Below are positions 27,572 through 34,909 of a DNA stretch of 64,000 nt, piece by piece. Made by a program: the position numbers and the translations under genes. The stretch is from Schlegelella_A sp036263655. Lineage in GTDB: Bacteria > Pseudomonadota > Gammaproteobacteria > Burkholderiales > Burkholderiaceae_C. The notes under the pieces were generated by a model. It searched no databases. It was not told the origin of the DNA and worked only from the letters and a program-made list of their open reading frames with translations. Within the stretch, counting starts at the first letter, position 1. Every line of letters begins with the position of its first letter. The stretch covers positions 1 to 64,000 of the forward strand of contig DATAGP010000005.1 of NCBI GenBank assembly GCA_036263655.1, written 5' to 3'.

Positions 27572-28756
27572 ATGAAATGCGTGCTGGTCGGGTCCCGCTT
27601 CTTCGGCGCGACCGTGCTCGAGGCGTTGCGCAAGACCGAGGGCGTCGAGTTCTCGTGCGTCGTCGCCCCGGCCGCGGACGACCGCCTCGCCGGCGCGGCA
27701 CGCGCCGCCGGCCTGCCGGTGCACATCCACGAGAACCCGAAGCTCATCCCGGGCGAGGCGATCCCCGAGGGCACCGACCTGATCCTGGCCGCGCACACGC
27801 ACGCCCGCGTCAGCAACGAGGCGCTCGCCCGCTCGCGGCTCGGCGGCGTCGGCTACCACCCGTCGCTGCTGCCGCGCCACCGCGGCATCGCCGCCGTCGA
27901 GTGGACCGTCCTCGAAGGCGACGCGATCGCCGGCGGGACCGTCTACCACCTCGCCGACGGCTGGGACGCCGGCGCCATCGCCGCGCAGGACTGGTGCTTC
28001 GTGGCGAAGAACGAGACCGCGCGCGAGCTGTGGGAACGGGCGCTGGCGCCGATGGGCCTCGACCTGCTCGGCCGCGTCGTCCGCCACGCGCGCGACCATG
28101 GCGAGCTGCCGGCGAAACCGCAGGACCAGCGCTTCGCCACCCGCGCGCCGATGCTCCGCCGCGCCGTCGTCCTCACCGAGCAGGACCCGGCGGCGGCGAC
28201 CTCGCTCGTCGTCACCCTGATCGGCCCCGACCGGCCGGGCATCGTCAGCCTGCTCTCCGACAAGGCGCAGCGCTTCGGCGCCAACTGGGCCTCGAGCCGG
28301 CTCGGCAAGCACGCCGGCGAGTTCGCCGGCGTCGTCCGCTTCGAGGTGCCGCGCGAGAACGCCGAGCCACTCGCCGCCGCCCTGCGCGGCCTCGAGAGCT
28401 CGTCGGGGCTCCGCCTGGTCGTCGCGCAGAGCGACGGGGCGGCGGCGCCGGCGGGGCTCCGCGGCATCGACGTCGAGCTGGTCGGCGACGACCGGCCCGG
28501 CATCGTCAGCGGCCTGACGCGGATGCTGGCCGAGAGCGGCGTCAGCGTCGAGAACATGCACACCGAGATCATGGGCGACCCGGCAGCGGGCAAGCGCTCG
28601 TTCAAGGTCGACGCCCACCTGCTGGTGCCCAAGGGCCTCGACACCGAGGCGCTGCGCGACAAGCTCGAGGCGCTGGCCAACGAGATGACGCTCGACATCG
28701 CCCTCGGCGAGCGGCCCGCGGGGCTGTCCGCTAACGGCCCGACGGCGTCGCGCTGA
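27572..28756 (+). CDS. Formyltransferase-fold protein fused to two C-terminal ACT domains
   Basis: 394 residues. Residues ~1-175 are a formyl-transferase/hydrolase domain with YHPSLLPRHRG (catalytic-type His96) and Asp132 in DGWDAGAI. The Asn of the usual N-x-H triad is Gly94, and the YHPSLLPRHRG form resembles the hydrolase domain of 10-formyl-THF dehydrogenase rather than methionyl-tRNA formyltransferase. Residues ~211-285 and ~295-375 are two ACT domains, each starting with a GPDRPGIVS or GDDRPGIVS block as in GcvR/PurU. PurU has the reverse order (one ACT, then the formyl domain). Predicted to be a folate-linked enzyme or sensor regulated by an amino acid, perhaps glycine. Convergent 26-bp overlap with the next gene. 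Confidence 0.8.
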   Translation: MKCVLVGSRFFGATVLEALRKTEGVEFSCVVAPAADDRLAGAARAAGLPVHIHENPKLIPGEAIPEGTDLILAAHTHARVSNEALARSRLGGVGYHPSLLPRHRGIAAVEWTVLEGDAIAGGTVYHLADGWDAGAIAAQDWCFVAKNETARELWERALAPMGLDLLGRVVRHARDHGELPAKPQDQRFATRAPMLRRAVVLTEQDPAAATSLVVTLIGPDRPGIVSLLSDKAQRFGANWASSRLGKHAGEFAGVVRFEVPRENAEPLAAALRGLESSSGLRLVVAQSDGAAAPAGLRGIDVELVGDDRPGIVSGLTRMLAESGVSVENMHTEIMGDPAAGKRSFKVDAHLLVPKGLDTEALRDKLEALANEMTLDIALGERPAGLSANGPTASR

Positions 28757-29411
28757 CGCACTTGCCGTTGCCCCGGCGCACCTCGATCGTTCCCTTCGTC
28801 CGCTTGCGCACGCTGCTGCCGTTCTCGGTCCGGCTCGCGATGATGTCGATGTTGAGCGTCTTGTAGCGACGGTTCTCGCCGCCGAGCGAGACGTCGATGC
28901 CGCAGGTCTGGTTGTTGGCGTGCCAGGTGCCCTTTCTCGACGTCGGCGAGCCGATGCGCTCCCACGCGCCGCTGCTGCAGGCGTCGTCGTCGCAGCGGTA
29001 GCCCCAGGCCACGGCGGAGATCCGCGCGCTCGCACAGGTGCCGCTCGTCAGCGGCGTGTCGGCCCATGCGGCGCGAAGCGTGGCGCTCTTCATGTTGCGC
29101 CGGAGATCGCCCATCGGCCCGAACGCCACCGTGTAGCCGCCGCAGCTGCCGCCGGTGCTCGGGCCGGGCGAGGTGGATTCGTAGGTCTGCGTGAAGTGGC
29201 AATCCGTCTCGACGACCGGCACCGGGCTCGACGGGAACGCATCGGCGTTCTGGGGCGCCGAGCAGAGACCGTGCGTGGCCGGCTTGAACGGCGGCGCCGT
29301 CGTGCCGACGATGGGCCGCTCGGCCGACGAGAGGCTCCCCAGCGAGGACGGAGCGGCCTCGGCGCCGCCCGCGAGCAGCAAGGCGACGGCGACGGGGAAG
29401 GCTCGGGACAT
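28731..29411 (-). CDS. Secreted Cys-containing hypothetical protein
   Basis: Family not recognised; 226 residues. A clear signal peptide (AFPVAVALLLAGGAEA, cleavage before APSS). The mature protein has ten Cys distributed in pairs (GLCSAP, DCHFTQTY, GSCGGY, GTCASAR, RCDDDACSS, QTCGIDV, GKCVS), suggesting a disulfide-rich extracellular fold. An AGGAG ribosome-binding site six bases before the ATG supports the start. The 3' end overlaps the convergent formyltransferase-ACT gene. Confidence 0.65.
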   Translation of the reverse strand: MSRAFPVAVALLLAGGAEAAPSSLGSLSSAERPIVGTTAPPFKPATHGLCSAPQNADAFPSSPVPVVETDCHFTQTYESTSPGPSTGGSCGGYTVAFGPMGDLRRNMKSATLRAAWADTPLTSGTCASARISAVAWGYRCDDDACSSGAWERIGSPTSRKGTWHANNQTCGIDVSLGGENRRYKTLNIDIIASRTENGSSVRKRTKGTIEVRRGNGKCVSATPSGR

Positions 29412-29436
29412 GGCGGGCTCCTGCGCCGCGCGGACC

Positions 29437-30414
29437 TCAGCGGCCGCGCAGCGCCTCCGGGTTGACGACGTGGATGGGATGGCCGGCGACGTAGGCCAGG
29501 ATCTGGTCGAACACGTCGGCGAACTGGATCTCGTATTCGTCGCGCGAGACGTAGCCGATGTGCGGCGTGCAGACGACGTTGTCCATGCGCAGCAGCGGGT
29601 GCTGCGGGTCGTGCAGCGGCTCCTGCTCGAAGACGTCGACGGCGGCGAAGCCCGGCCGGCCCGCCTGCAGGGCGTTGACGAGCGCCCCCGGCGCGACCAG
29701 CCCGGCGCGGCTGGTGTTGACGAAGAGCGCCCTCGGCTTCATGCGCGCCAGGTCGGCGGCGCCGACGATGTGCCGCGTCGCATCGACCAGGCGCAGGTGC
29801 AGGCTGACGACGTCGCACTCGGCGAAGAGCTCGGCCTGGCTCGCCGCGGCGGCGTGCCCGTCGGCCGCGGCGCGGGCCCGCGACGCCTCGCTCGACCAGA
29901 CCCGCACCGCCATGCCGAAGGCGCGCCCGTAGGAGGCGACTTCCTCGCCGATCCGGCCGTAGCCGAGGATGCCGAGCGTCTTGCCGCGGAGGCTGCTGCC
30001 GACGCCGGTCTGCCAGACGCCCTGCTTCAGCGCCGCCGCCTGCTGCGGGATCTGCCGCAGGGCGGCGATGACCAGGCCCCAGGTCAGCTCGGCCGCGGCG
30101 TACGAGGGCGAGCCGGCGTGCTGGCTCGACGAGACGACGATGCCGTGCCCGGTGCAGGCGTCGATGTCGATGTGCGGGTAGACGCTGCGCTGGCTGATCA
30201 GGCGCAGCTTCGGCAGCCGCGCGAGCAGCGGCGCCCGGATCTGCGTCCGCTCGCGGATGAGGACCAGCGCCTCGCTGTCGCGCAGCCGCTCGGCGAGGCG
30301 GTCGACGTCCTGCACGTGGTCGGTCCAGACCGTGACCTCGTGGCCGTCGAGCTTGCGGAAGCACGGCAGCGTGCGCAGGGTGTCGAAGTAGTCGTCGAGG
30401 ATGGCGATGCGCAT
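29437..30414 (-). CDS. D-2-hydroxyacid dehydrogenase family protein
   Basis: NAD(P)-dependent 2-hydroxyacid dehydrogenase, 325 residues; substrate not inferable (phosphoglycerate-, glyoxylate- or hydroxypyruvate-type). The Rossmann domain has GILGYGRIGEEVASYGRAFG. The catalytic set is visible as Arg in NTSRAGLV, Glu in DVFEQEPL and His in VVCTPHIGY. The start at 30414 (MRIAILDDY) gives the usual first beta-strand; an ATG eight codons earlier is less likely. No close operon partner: the Cys-rich gene downstream starts 26 bp after the stop and could be co-transcribed. Confidence 0.88.
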   Translation of the reverse strand: MRIAILDDYFDTLRTLPCFRKLDGHEVTVWTDHVQDVDRLAERLRDSEALVLIRERTQIRAPLLARLPKLRLISQRSVYPHIDIDACTGHGIVVSSSQHAGSPSYAAAELTWGLVIAALRQIPQQAAALKQGVWQTGVGSSLRGKTLGILGYGRIGEEVASYGRAFGMAVRVWSSEASRARAAADGHAAAASQAELFAECDVVSLHLRLVDATRHIVGAADLARMKPRALFVNTSRAGLVAPGALVNALQAGRPGFAAVDVFEQEPLHDPQHPLLRMDNVVCTPHIGYVSRDEYEIQFADVFDQILAYVAGHPIHVVNPEALRGR

Positions 30415-30590
30415 GGTCGGGGCCCGGCCGGGCGCCATGATGACCTGCGCGCGACGCCCGGTAAAGCGTCATTCCCGCCTCCGAGGGACGCTGAAGGAAC
30501 GCTGTTTGTGGAACATGGCGACCGCGCCGAACGGTGCCCGCCCGGAAGGGGCGCGGACCCCCGGCGCGTCGACTCAAGGAGGCTCTTGCC

Positions 30591-30737
30591 ATGAATCCCA
30601 TCTCTTCGCCCCGGTGCCGCTCGCGGGGCATCGCCCTGGCCGTCGGACTGGCGGCGGGCGCCTTGCTGGCGTTGGCCGGCGTCGAGGCCGCCACGGCACT
30701 GGCCCATCTCGCCGCCGCCGTCCACCTCGGCGCCTGA
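30591..30737 (+). CDS. Small single-helix membrane protein upstream of the hsp20 pair
   Basis: 48 residues; a short basic N-terminus (CRSRG) followed by one long Ala/Leu/Gly-rich hydrophobic helix and a short tail. No family recognised. A full AAGGAGG eight bases before the ATG makes translation likely despite the small size. It lies just upstream of a sigma-32-type promoter, so it is transcribed separately from, or in addition to, the hsp20 genes. It could be a cleavable signal-like peptide or a regulatory membrane peptide. Confidence 0.5.
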   Translation: MNPISSPRCRSRGIALAVGLAAGALLALAGVEAATALAHLAAAVHLGA

Positions 30738-30768
30738 CGGTGCCGGGCACGGCGCCGATCGGCGACCT

Positions 30769-30796
30769 CTTGAAAAGCTTTTTCCTGGCCCCTAGC
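30769..30796 (+). promoter_or_regulatory. Sigma-32 (RpoH) heat-shock promoter for the hsp20 pair
   Basis: CTTGAAA (30769-30775) is an exact -35 and CCCCTAGC (30789-30796) a near-consensus -10, separated by 13 bp, which is the optimal RpoH spacing. Transcription would start near 30803, leaving a leader of about 120 bases before the first hsp20 start. Confidence 0.8.
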
Positions 30797-30923
30797 TTGG
30801 CTCCGCTGCGGCCGGCGGCGGATCGCCTCGACCGCAGGCTGCCGGGCGTGCGGCCGCCCGGCGGCGGGCATGGACATGGGGTCGCTGCCCGCTCTTGATT
30901 CGGCTGCCGAACAGGAGAAGTCA

Positions 30924-31370
30924 ATGATCGGTTCATTCCAGTTCGCCGGGGACCTGTTCCCCGAGCTGGCCCGGCTCCAGCAGCACCTGGACCAGGTCTT
31001 CCAGACCGGTGCGGCGAGCAACATCCGGGCCCTGACGCGGGGTGCCTTTCCCGCCGTCAACGTCGGCAGTTCGCCCGACACCGTCGAGGTGATCGCGTTC
31101 GCCCCGGGCGTCGACGCGAAGTCCTTGCAGGTCACGGTCGACAAGGGCTTGCTCGTGATCGCCGGTGAACGCAACAGCGAAGCTCCCAAGCGCAAGGAAG
31201 GCGAGACCGTCTATGCGCAGGAGCGCTTCGCAGGCTCGTTCCGGCGGGTGATCGCGCTGCCCGAGGACGCCGACCCGGCCAAGGTCGACGCACGCATGCG
31301 CGACGGCATCCTGCACGTCACGGTGGCGAAGCGCGAATCCTCGAAGCCTCGCCAGATCACCGTCAACTGA
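30924..31370 (+). CDS. Hsp20/alpha-crystallin small heat-shock protein (first of a pair)
   Basis: A 148-residue holdase of the IbpA-like class A type found in proteobacteria. The N-terminal arm is FPELARLQQHLDQVF. The alpha-crystallin domain spans ~40-140 (FPAVNVGSSPDTVEVIAFAPGVD, YAQERFAGSFRRVIALPED, and the A-x-x-x-n-G-i-L motif as ARMRDGILHVTVAK). The start has AGGAGA seven bases upstream. The second hsp20 follows 23 bp later; sHsp pairs of two classes often act together as hetero-oligomers. Expression is expected from the RpoH promoter upstream. Confidence 0.92.
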   Translation: MIGSFQFAGDLFPELARLQQHLDQVFQTGAASNIRALTRGAFPAVNVGSSPDTVEVIAFAPGVDAKSLQVTVDKGLLVIAGERNSEAPKRKEGETVYAQERFAGSFRRVIALPEDADPAKVDARMRDGILHVTVAKRESSKPRQITVN

Positions 31371-31393
31371 CATCCGAGAAGAAGGAGACTCTG

Positions 31394-31801
31394 ATGAGCG
31401 ACAACAACGCTGTGACGAAGACGAACTCGAACCAGGCGCAGAACACGGGCCAGGCGCAGAAGATGCCGCAGCAGGCCCTGCTGCCGGCGGTCGACATCGT
31501 CGAGAACGAATCGGGCATCACGCTGCTGGCCGACATGCCGGGCGTCTCGAAGGAGCGCCTGAACATCCGCGTCGACGGCGAGAGCCTCACCATCGAAGGA
31601 TCGGCCGAAGTGCAGGTGCCCGAGCAGATCGAGCTGCTGCACAGCGAGCTGCGCTCGCCGCTGTTCCGGCGCACGTTCACCCTGAGCCGCGAGCTCGACG
31701 TCGGCAAGATCGAGGCGAGCCTGCGCGACGGCGTGCTGAACATGCACATCCCGAAGGCCGAGGAAGCCAAGCCGCGCCGCATCGAAGTCAACGTTCGATG
31801 A
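31394..31801 (+). CDS. Hsp20/alpha-crystallin small heat-shock protein (second of a pair)
   Basis: A 135-residue small heat-shock protein whose first 30 residues are a Gln/Asn-rich disordered arm (NSNQAQNTGQAQKMPQQAL) in place of the usual hydrophobic arm. The alpha-crystallin domain follows (LLPAVDIVENESGITLLADMP, FRRTFTLSREL, ASLRDGVLNMHIPKAEE). An AAGGAGA ribosome-binding site is present. The unusual polar arm suggests a role different from its neighbour, perhaps as the partner subunit, and this is inference. A hairpin lies immediately after the stop. Confidence 0.92.
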   Translation: MSDNNAVTKTNSNQAQNTGQAQKMPQQALLPAVDIVENESGITLLADMPGVSKERLNIRVDGESLTIEGSAEVQVPEQIELLHSELRSPLFRRTFTLSRELDVGKIEASLRDGVLNMHIPKAEEAKPRRIEVNVR

Positions 31802-31803
31802 GC

Positions 31804-31835
31804 CGAACGCCCCGCGCCTTCGCGCGCGGGGTTCG
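31804..31835. terminator. Hairpin after the hsp20 pair
   Basis: CCCCGCGC (31810-31817) pairs with GCGCGGGG (31824-31831) across a 6-base loop, and the flanks CGAAC/GTTCG add a few pairs past a bulged G. It begins three bases after the hsp20 stop and ends 21 bp before the convergent SRPBCC stop, so it may serve both genes. No T-run. Confidence 0.5.
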
Positions 31836-31855
31836 TCCGGCGAGCCGGAGGTCGA

Positions 31856-32302
31856 CTACCCCGGGATCTCCGGCTCCACGAGCGTGGCGAGCTGGGCGAG
31901 CGACTCCTGCCAGCCGAGATAGCACATCTCGAGCGGGATGGCTTCGGGGATGCCGTCCTGCAGCACCGACAGCTCGGTCCCGCACAGCACCGGCTCGAGG
32001 TTGACGGTCACCTGCATCACGCCGGGCAGATGGGGATCGTCGAAGGTGTCGGTGTAGCGGATCAGGCGGTGCGGCACCAGCTCCACGTAGTCGCCGCCGA
32101 ACGAGTGCGAGTGGCCCGTCGTGAAGTTCCGGAACGACATCCTGAAGGTGCCGCCGGCCACGGCTTCGAGGTGATGGACGGTGCACGTGAAGCCGTAGGG
32201 CGGAAGCCACTTGGCCAGAGCATCGCCTTCGAGGAAGGCACGGTAGAGCTTCTCGGGTTGCGTCTTGAGGACGCGATGCAGGCGAACGCTGCGCGACGAC
32301 AT
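31856..32302 (-). CDS. SRPBCC (AHSA1-like) domain protein
   Basis: A 148-residue SRPBCC protein of the AHSA1 group (KTQPEKLYRAFLEGDALAKWLPPYGF at the first helix; GTFRMSFRNFTTGHSHSFGG mid-domain; GWQESLAQLATLVEP in the final helix). Close in length and form to proteins annotated as ATPase (Hsp90) activator homologues, but real AHA1 function is not shown for bacterial members. The AAGGAG ribosome-binding site before the ATG at 32302 decides the start over an in-frame one 31 codons upstream. Convergent with the hsp20 pair. Confidence 0.82.
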   Translation of the reverse strand: MSSRSVRLHRVLKTQPEKLYRAFLEGDALAKWLPPYGFTCTVHHLEAVAGGTFRMSFRNFTTGHSHSFGGDYVELVPHRLIRYTDTFDDPHLPGVMQVTVNLEPVLCGTELSVLQDGIPEAIPLEMCYLGWQESLAQLATLVEPEIPG

Positions 32303-32493
32303 GGTGATCTCCTTTTCGGTGGGGTGACAAGGCGCCGGGAAGCATTCCCGCTCTCTCCTTCTGGTCGATCGCGGGCCGCGCGTTTCGACAGTCATCGGTT
32401 AGGGGAAGACCCGGACCGGCGGCCGTGCCGACCCTCGGCATGCGGTCGGCGCCGCAGCGGTTCAGAATCCGCTCACACGATGACGGGGGTCGT

Positions 32494-32598
32494 ATGAGCG
32501 ATCAGAACCTCAGCTACCTGGACCTGCTCGTCCTGCGGGCGCTGCTGATCTGGCCCCTGATCGCCTGGGCAGCGCTGTTCTGCATTCTCCTGAGATGA
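32494..32598 (+). CDS. Possible 34-residue single-helix membrane peptide
   Basis: The short frame starts at ATG 32494 and encodes a polar N-terminus followed by a Leu/Trp-rich hydrophobic helix (RALLIWPLIAWAALFCILL). A CAGAAT -10-like hexamer lies about 30 bp upstream and a purine run GGGGG precedes the start, but there is no proper Shine-Dalgarno. It fills the gap between the SRPBCC gene promoter and the end of the double acyl-CoA dehydrogenase gene. Low certainty. Confidence 0.3.
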   Translation: MSDQNLSYLDLLVLRALLIWPLIAWAALFCILLR

Positions 32599-32617
32599 CG
32601 TCGGCCGGCGGCGCCCG

Positions 32618-34909
32618 TCACCCGGAGCGCGGCAGGCCGAGCCCGCGCTGGGCGATGAGGCTGCGCTGGATCTCGTTGGTGCCGATGCTGATGACCCACA
32701 TCAGCGAGTGACGCAGGCCCTGCTCGTAGCGGCCGTTGCGCAGCGCCCCCGGCGCCCCCTGGGACAGCGCCGCGCGGGGGCCGAGAAGGTCGAGCGCTGC
32801 CTCGCCGAAGCGTTCCATCAGCTCACCCGAGAACACCTTGCTGATCGCGCCGAGCTCGGGCGGCGTCGTCCCGCCGGTCGCCAGCTCGGCACAGTGGATC
32901 ATGAGGCGGCGCCCGACCTCGATCTCGGCGGCAAGCGTCGCGATGCGGTCGCGCACCACCGCATCGTCGCGCAGCGCCCCTGACGGCGAAGACGACTCGC
33001 GCACGTCGCGGCAGAGCAGGTCGAACGCGTGCGCTACCTTCAGCACGATGCCGCCGCCGACCAGGCCGCGCTCGTTGGCAAGCGCGTCGGTGAGCACCTT
33101 CCAGCCGCCGTTCAGCGGGCCGACCAGTGCGTCGGCGGGGACGCGGACGTCGTCGTAGAAGATGTTGGCGAAGCTGCCGTCGTACATCGTCGTCGCCGGG
33201 GTGACCGAGATGCCGGGCGTGTCCATCGGCACGATGAACATGCTGATGCCGGCGTGCGCCGGCCTGGCGTCGCGGTCCGTGCGCGCCGCGAGGAACATGT
33301 ACTTGCCCCAGTACGTCGTGGTCCAGATCTTCTGCCCGTTGATGACCCAGTGATCGCCGGCATCGTCGCGGACGCGCACGGCGCTCGTCCGCAGGGACGC
33401 CAGATCCGACCCGGCGTCGGGCTCGCTGTAGCCCATGCCGTGCATCGCCTCGCCGCGCAGGATCTCGGGGAGCCAACGCGCCTGCTGCGCGGGCGTGCCG
33501 AACATCATCAGCGCGTTGGCCTGCACGGCCGCGCCGATCCGCGGCGCCTCGGCGCGCTCCATCACCTCCATGAAGGCGAGCTGCTCGAGGGGCGTGCGCG
33601 CCTGGCCGCCGAACTCGCGCGGCCAGCCGAGGCCCAGCCAGCCGGTGGCGCCGAGGTCGCGCGCGAACGAGGCGTCGAACTCGCGGTGATGGAATTCCCG
33701 CGCGTCGAACGCCGCCTTGCGCTCGCCTGCCCAGTGCTCGGCGAGCCACGCCCGCACCTCGCTGCGGAAGGCGTTGCCGTCGGGGCCGAGGTCGTACTCC
33801 GGCAGCGTCGCCTCGGGGTCGTCGAGCAGCTGCGCCGCCAGCTCGCGGCGCGCCGCAGCCGCCCCGCCGAAGGCGATCGCGTCGAGGTGCGCGCGACGGA
33901 AGTGACGCGGCGCCTCGTGCTCCTCGGCGTAGCCGATGGCACCGAACGCGTGCTGCGTCTCGAGTGACACCTGGCGCAGCGCCGGCGCGGCGAAGGCGAC
34001 CGCGGCCGCCGCGAAGTAGCGCCAGGAAGGCGCGCCGAGGTCGAACGACTCGGCGGCGTGCTCGAGCGTGACGCGTACGCCTTCGAGCGCGATGAGGCTG
34101 TTCGCGAGCTTGTGCTGGATCGCCTGGAAGCGGCCGATCGGCTGGCCGAACTGGCGCCGCTCCTTGGCGTAGTCGACCGCCATCTCGAAGGCGCGCCGCG
34201 CGGCGCCGTGGCCGCGGGCGAGCACGGCGACACGGGCGACGCGCAGCAGGTCGGCGATCGCCTCGTCGCCGATCGGCACGAATGCCGCCGGGGCTTCCGT
34301 CAGCGTGACCTCGGCGAGGCCCTCGGCGCCGAGGGCGCGAGTCGGCGTCACGCGGGCCGCCTCGCCGGCGAGCTCGACGATGGCCAAGCCGCTCCGGTCG
34401 CGAGTCGTCGCGACGACCAGATGCGTCGCTGCCACGGCTGCATCGACGAAGCGGACGGTGCCGCTGACGCGCTCGCCGTGCCAGGCGATCGCGGCGGCAT
34501 GGGCGCCGGAGTCGTGCGCCGCGAAGCTCCAGCAGACGCGCGCCGCGCCGGAATGGAGACGGTCGACGAGCGCTGCCGCCGAACCGGGCGCGTCTCGGCC
34601 TGCGGCGAACGCCAGGTTGGCGAGGAGCGCGCCGAGAAACGGCGCAGGGCACGCCGCGCGGCCGAGCGCCTCCATGACGATCGCCGCTTCGCGCAGCCGG
34701 CCTTCGCTCGGCTCGCTGCCCAGCGCCGCGACGCCTTGCTCGACCAGCAGCGACCAGATCGCGGCCAGCGCGACAGGGTCGCGACCACGCGCGATGGCGT
34801 CCGCGCCAGGCCAGTGCGTCTCGAGGAAGCCGCGCATCGAATCGCGCAGCATCCCGTGCTCTTCCGCACCCGGCAGCGCGCCCGCGTCGACGCGGGACGG
34901 GTCGATCAT
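32618..34909 (-). CDS. Double-length (tandem fused) acyl-CoA dehydrogenase
   Basis: 763 residues containing two acyl-CoA dehydrogenase folds joined at about residue 375 with no stop or restart between them. The N-terminal copy has degenerate FAD/substrate motifs (AVDYAKERRQFGQPIGRFQAIQHKLA is retained). The C-terminal copy has the full pattern (YSEPDAGSDLASLRTSA, WTTTYWGKYMFLAART, IGTNEIQRSLIAQRGLGLP). It resembles FadE34-type fused enzymes of steroid side-chain degradation, which act as pseudo-heterotetramers. The start overlaps the CoA-transferase stop (ATGA); it is the last gene of the ech-CoA-transferase operon. The substrate is probably a CoA ester made by the adjacent CoA-transferase. 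Confidence 0.88.
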   Translation of the reverse strand: MIDPSRVDAGALPGAEEHGMLRDSMRGFLETHWPGADAIARGRDPVALAAIWSLLVEQGVAALGSEPSEGRLREAAIVMEALGRAACPAPFLGALLANLAFAAGRDAPGSAAALVDRLHSGAARVCWSFAAHDSGAHAAAIAWHGERVSGTVRFVDAAVAATHLVVATTRDRSGLAIVELAGEAARVTPTRALGAEGLAEVTLTEAPAAFVPIGDEAIADLLRVARVAVLARGHGAARRAFEMAVDYAKERRQFGQPIGRFQAIQHKLANSLIALEGVRVTLEHAAESFDLGAPSWRYFAAAAVAFAAPALRQVSLETQHAFGAIGYAEEHEAPRHFRRAHLDAIAFGGAAAARRELAAQLLDDPEATLPEYDLGPDGNAFRSEVRAWLAEHWAGERKAAFDAREFHHREFDASFARDLGATGWLGLGWPREFGGQARTPLEQLAFMEVMERAEAPRIGAAVQANALMMFGTPAQQARWLPEILRGEAMHGMGYSEPDAGSDLASLRTSAVRVRDDAGDHWVINGQKIWTTTYWGKYMFLAARTDRDARPAHAGISMFIVPMDTPGISVTPATTMYDGSFANIFYDDVRVPADALVGPLNGGWKVLTDALANERGLVGGGIVLKVAHAFDLLCRDVRESSSPSGALRDDAVVRDRIATLAAEIEVGRRLMIHCAELATGGTTPPELGAISKVFSGELMERFGEAALDLLGPRAALSQGAPGALRNGRYEQGLRHSLMWVISIGTNEIQRSLIAQRGLGLPRSG

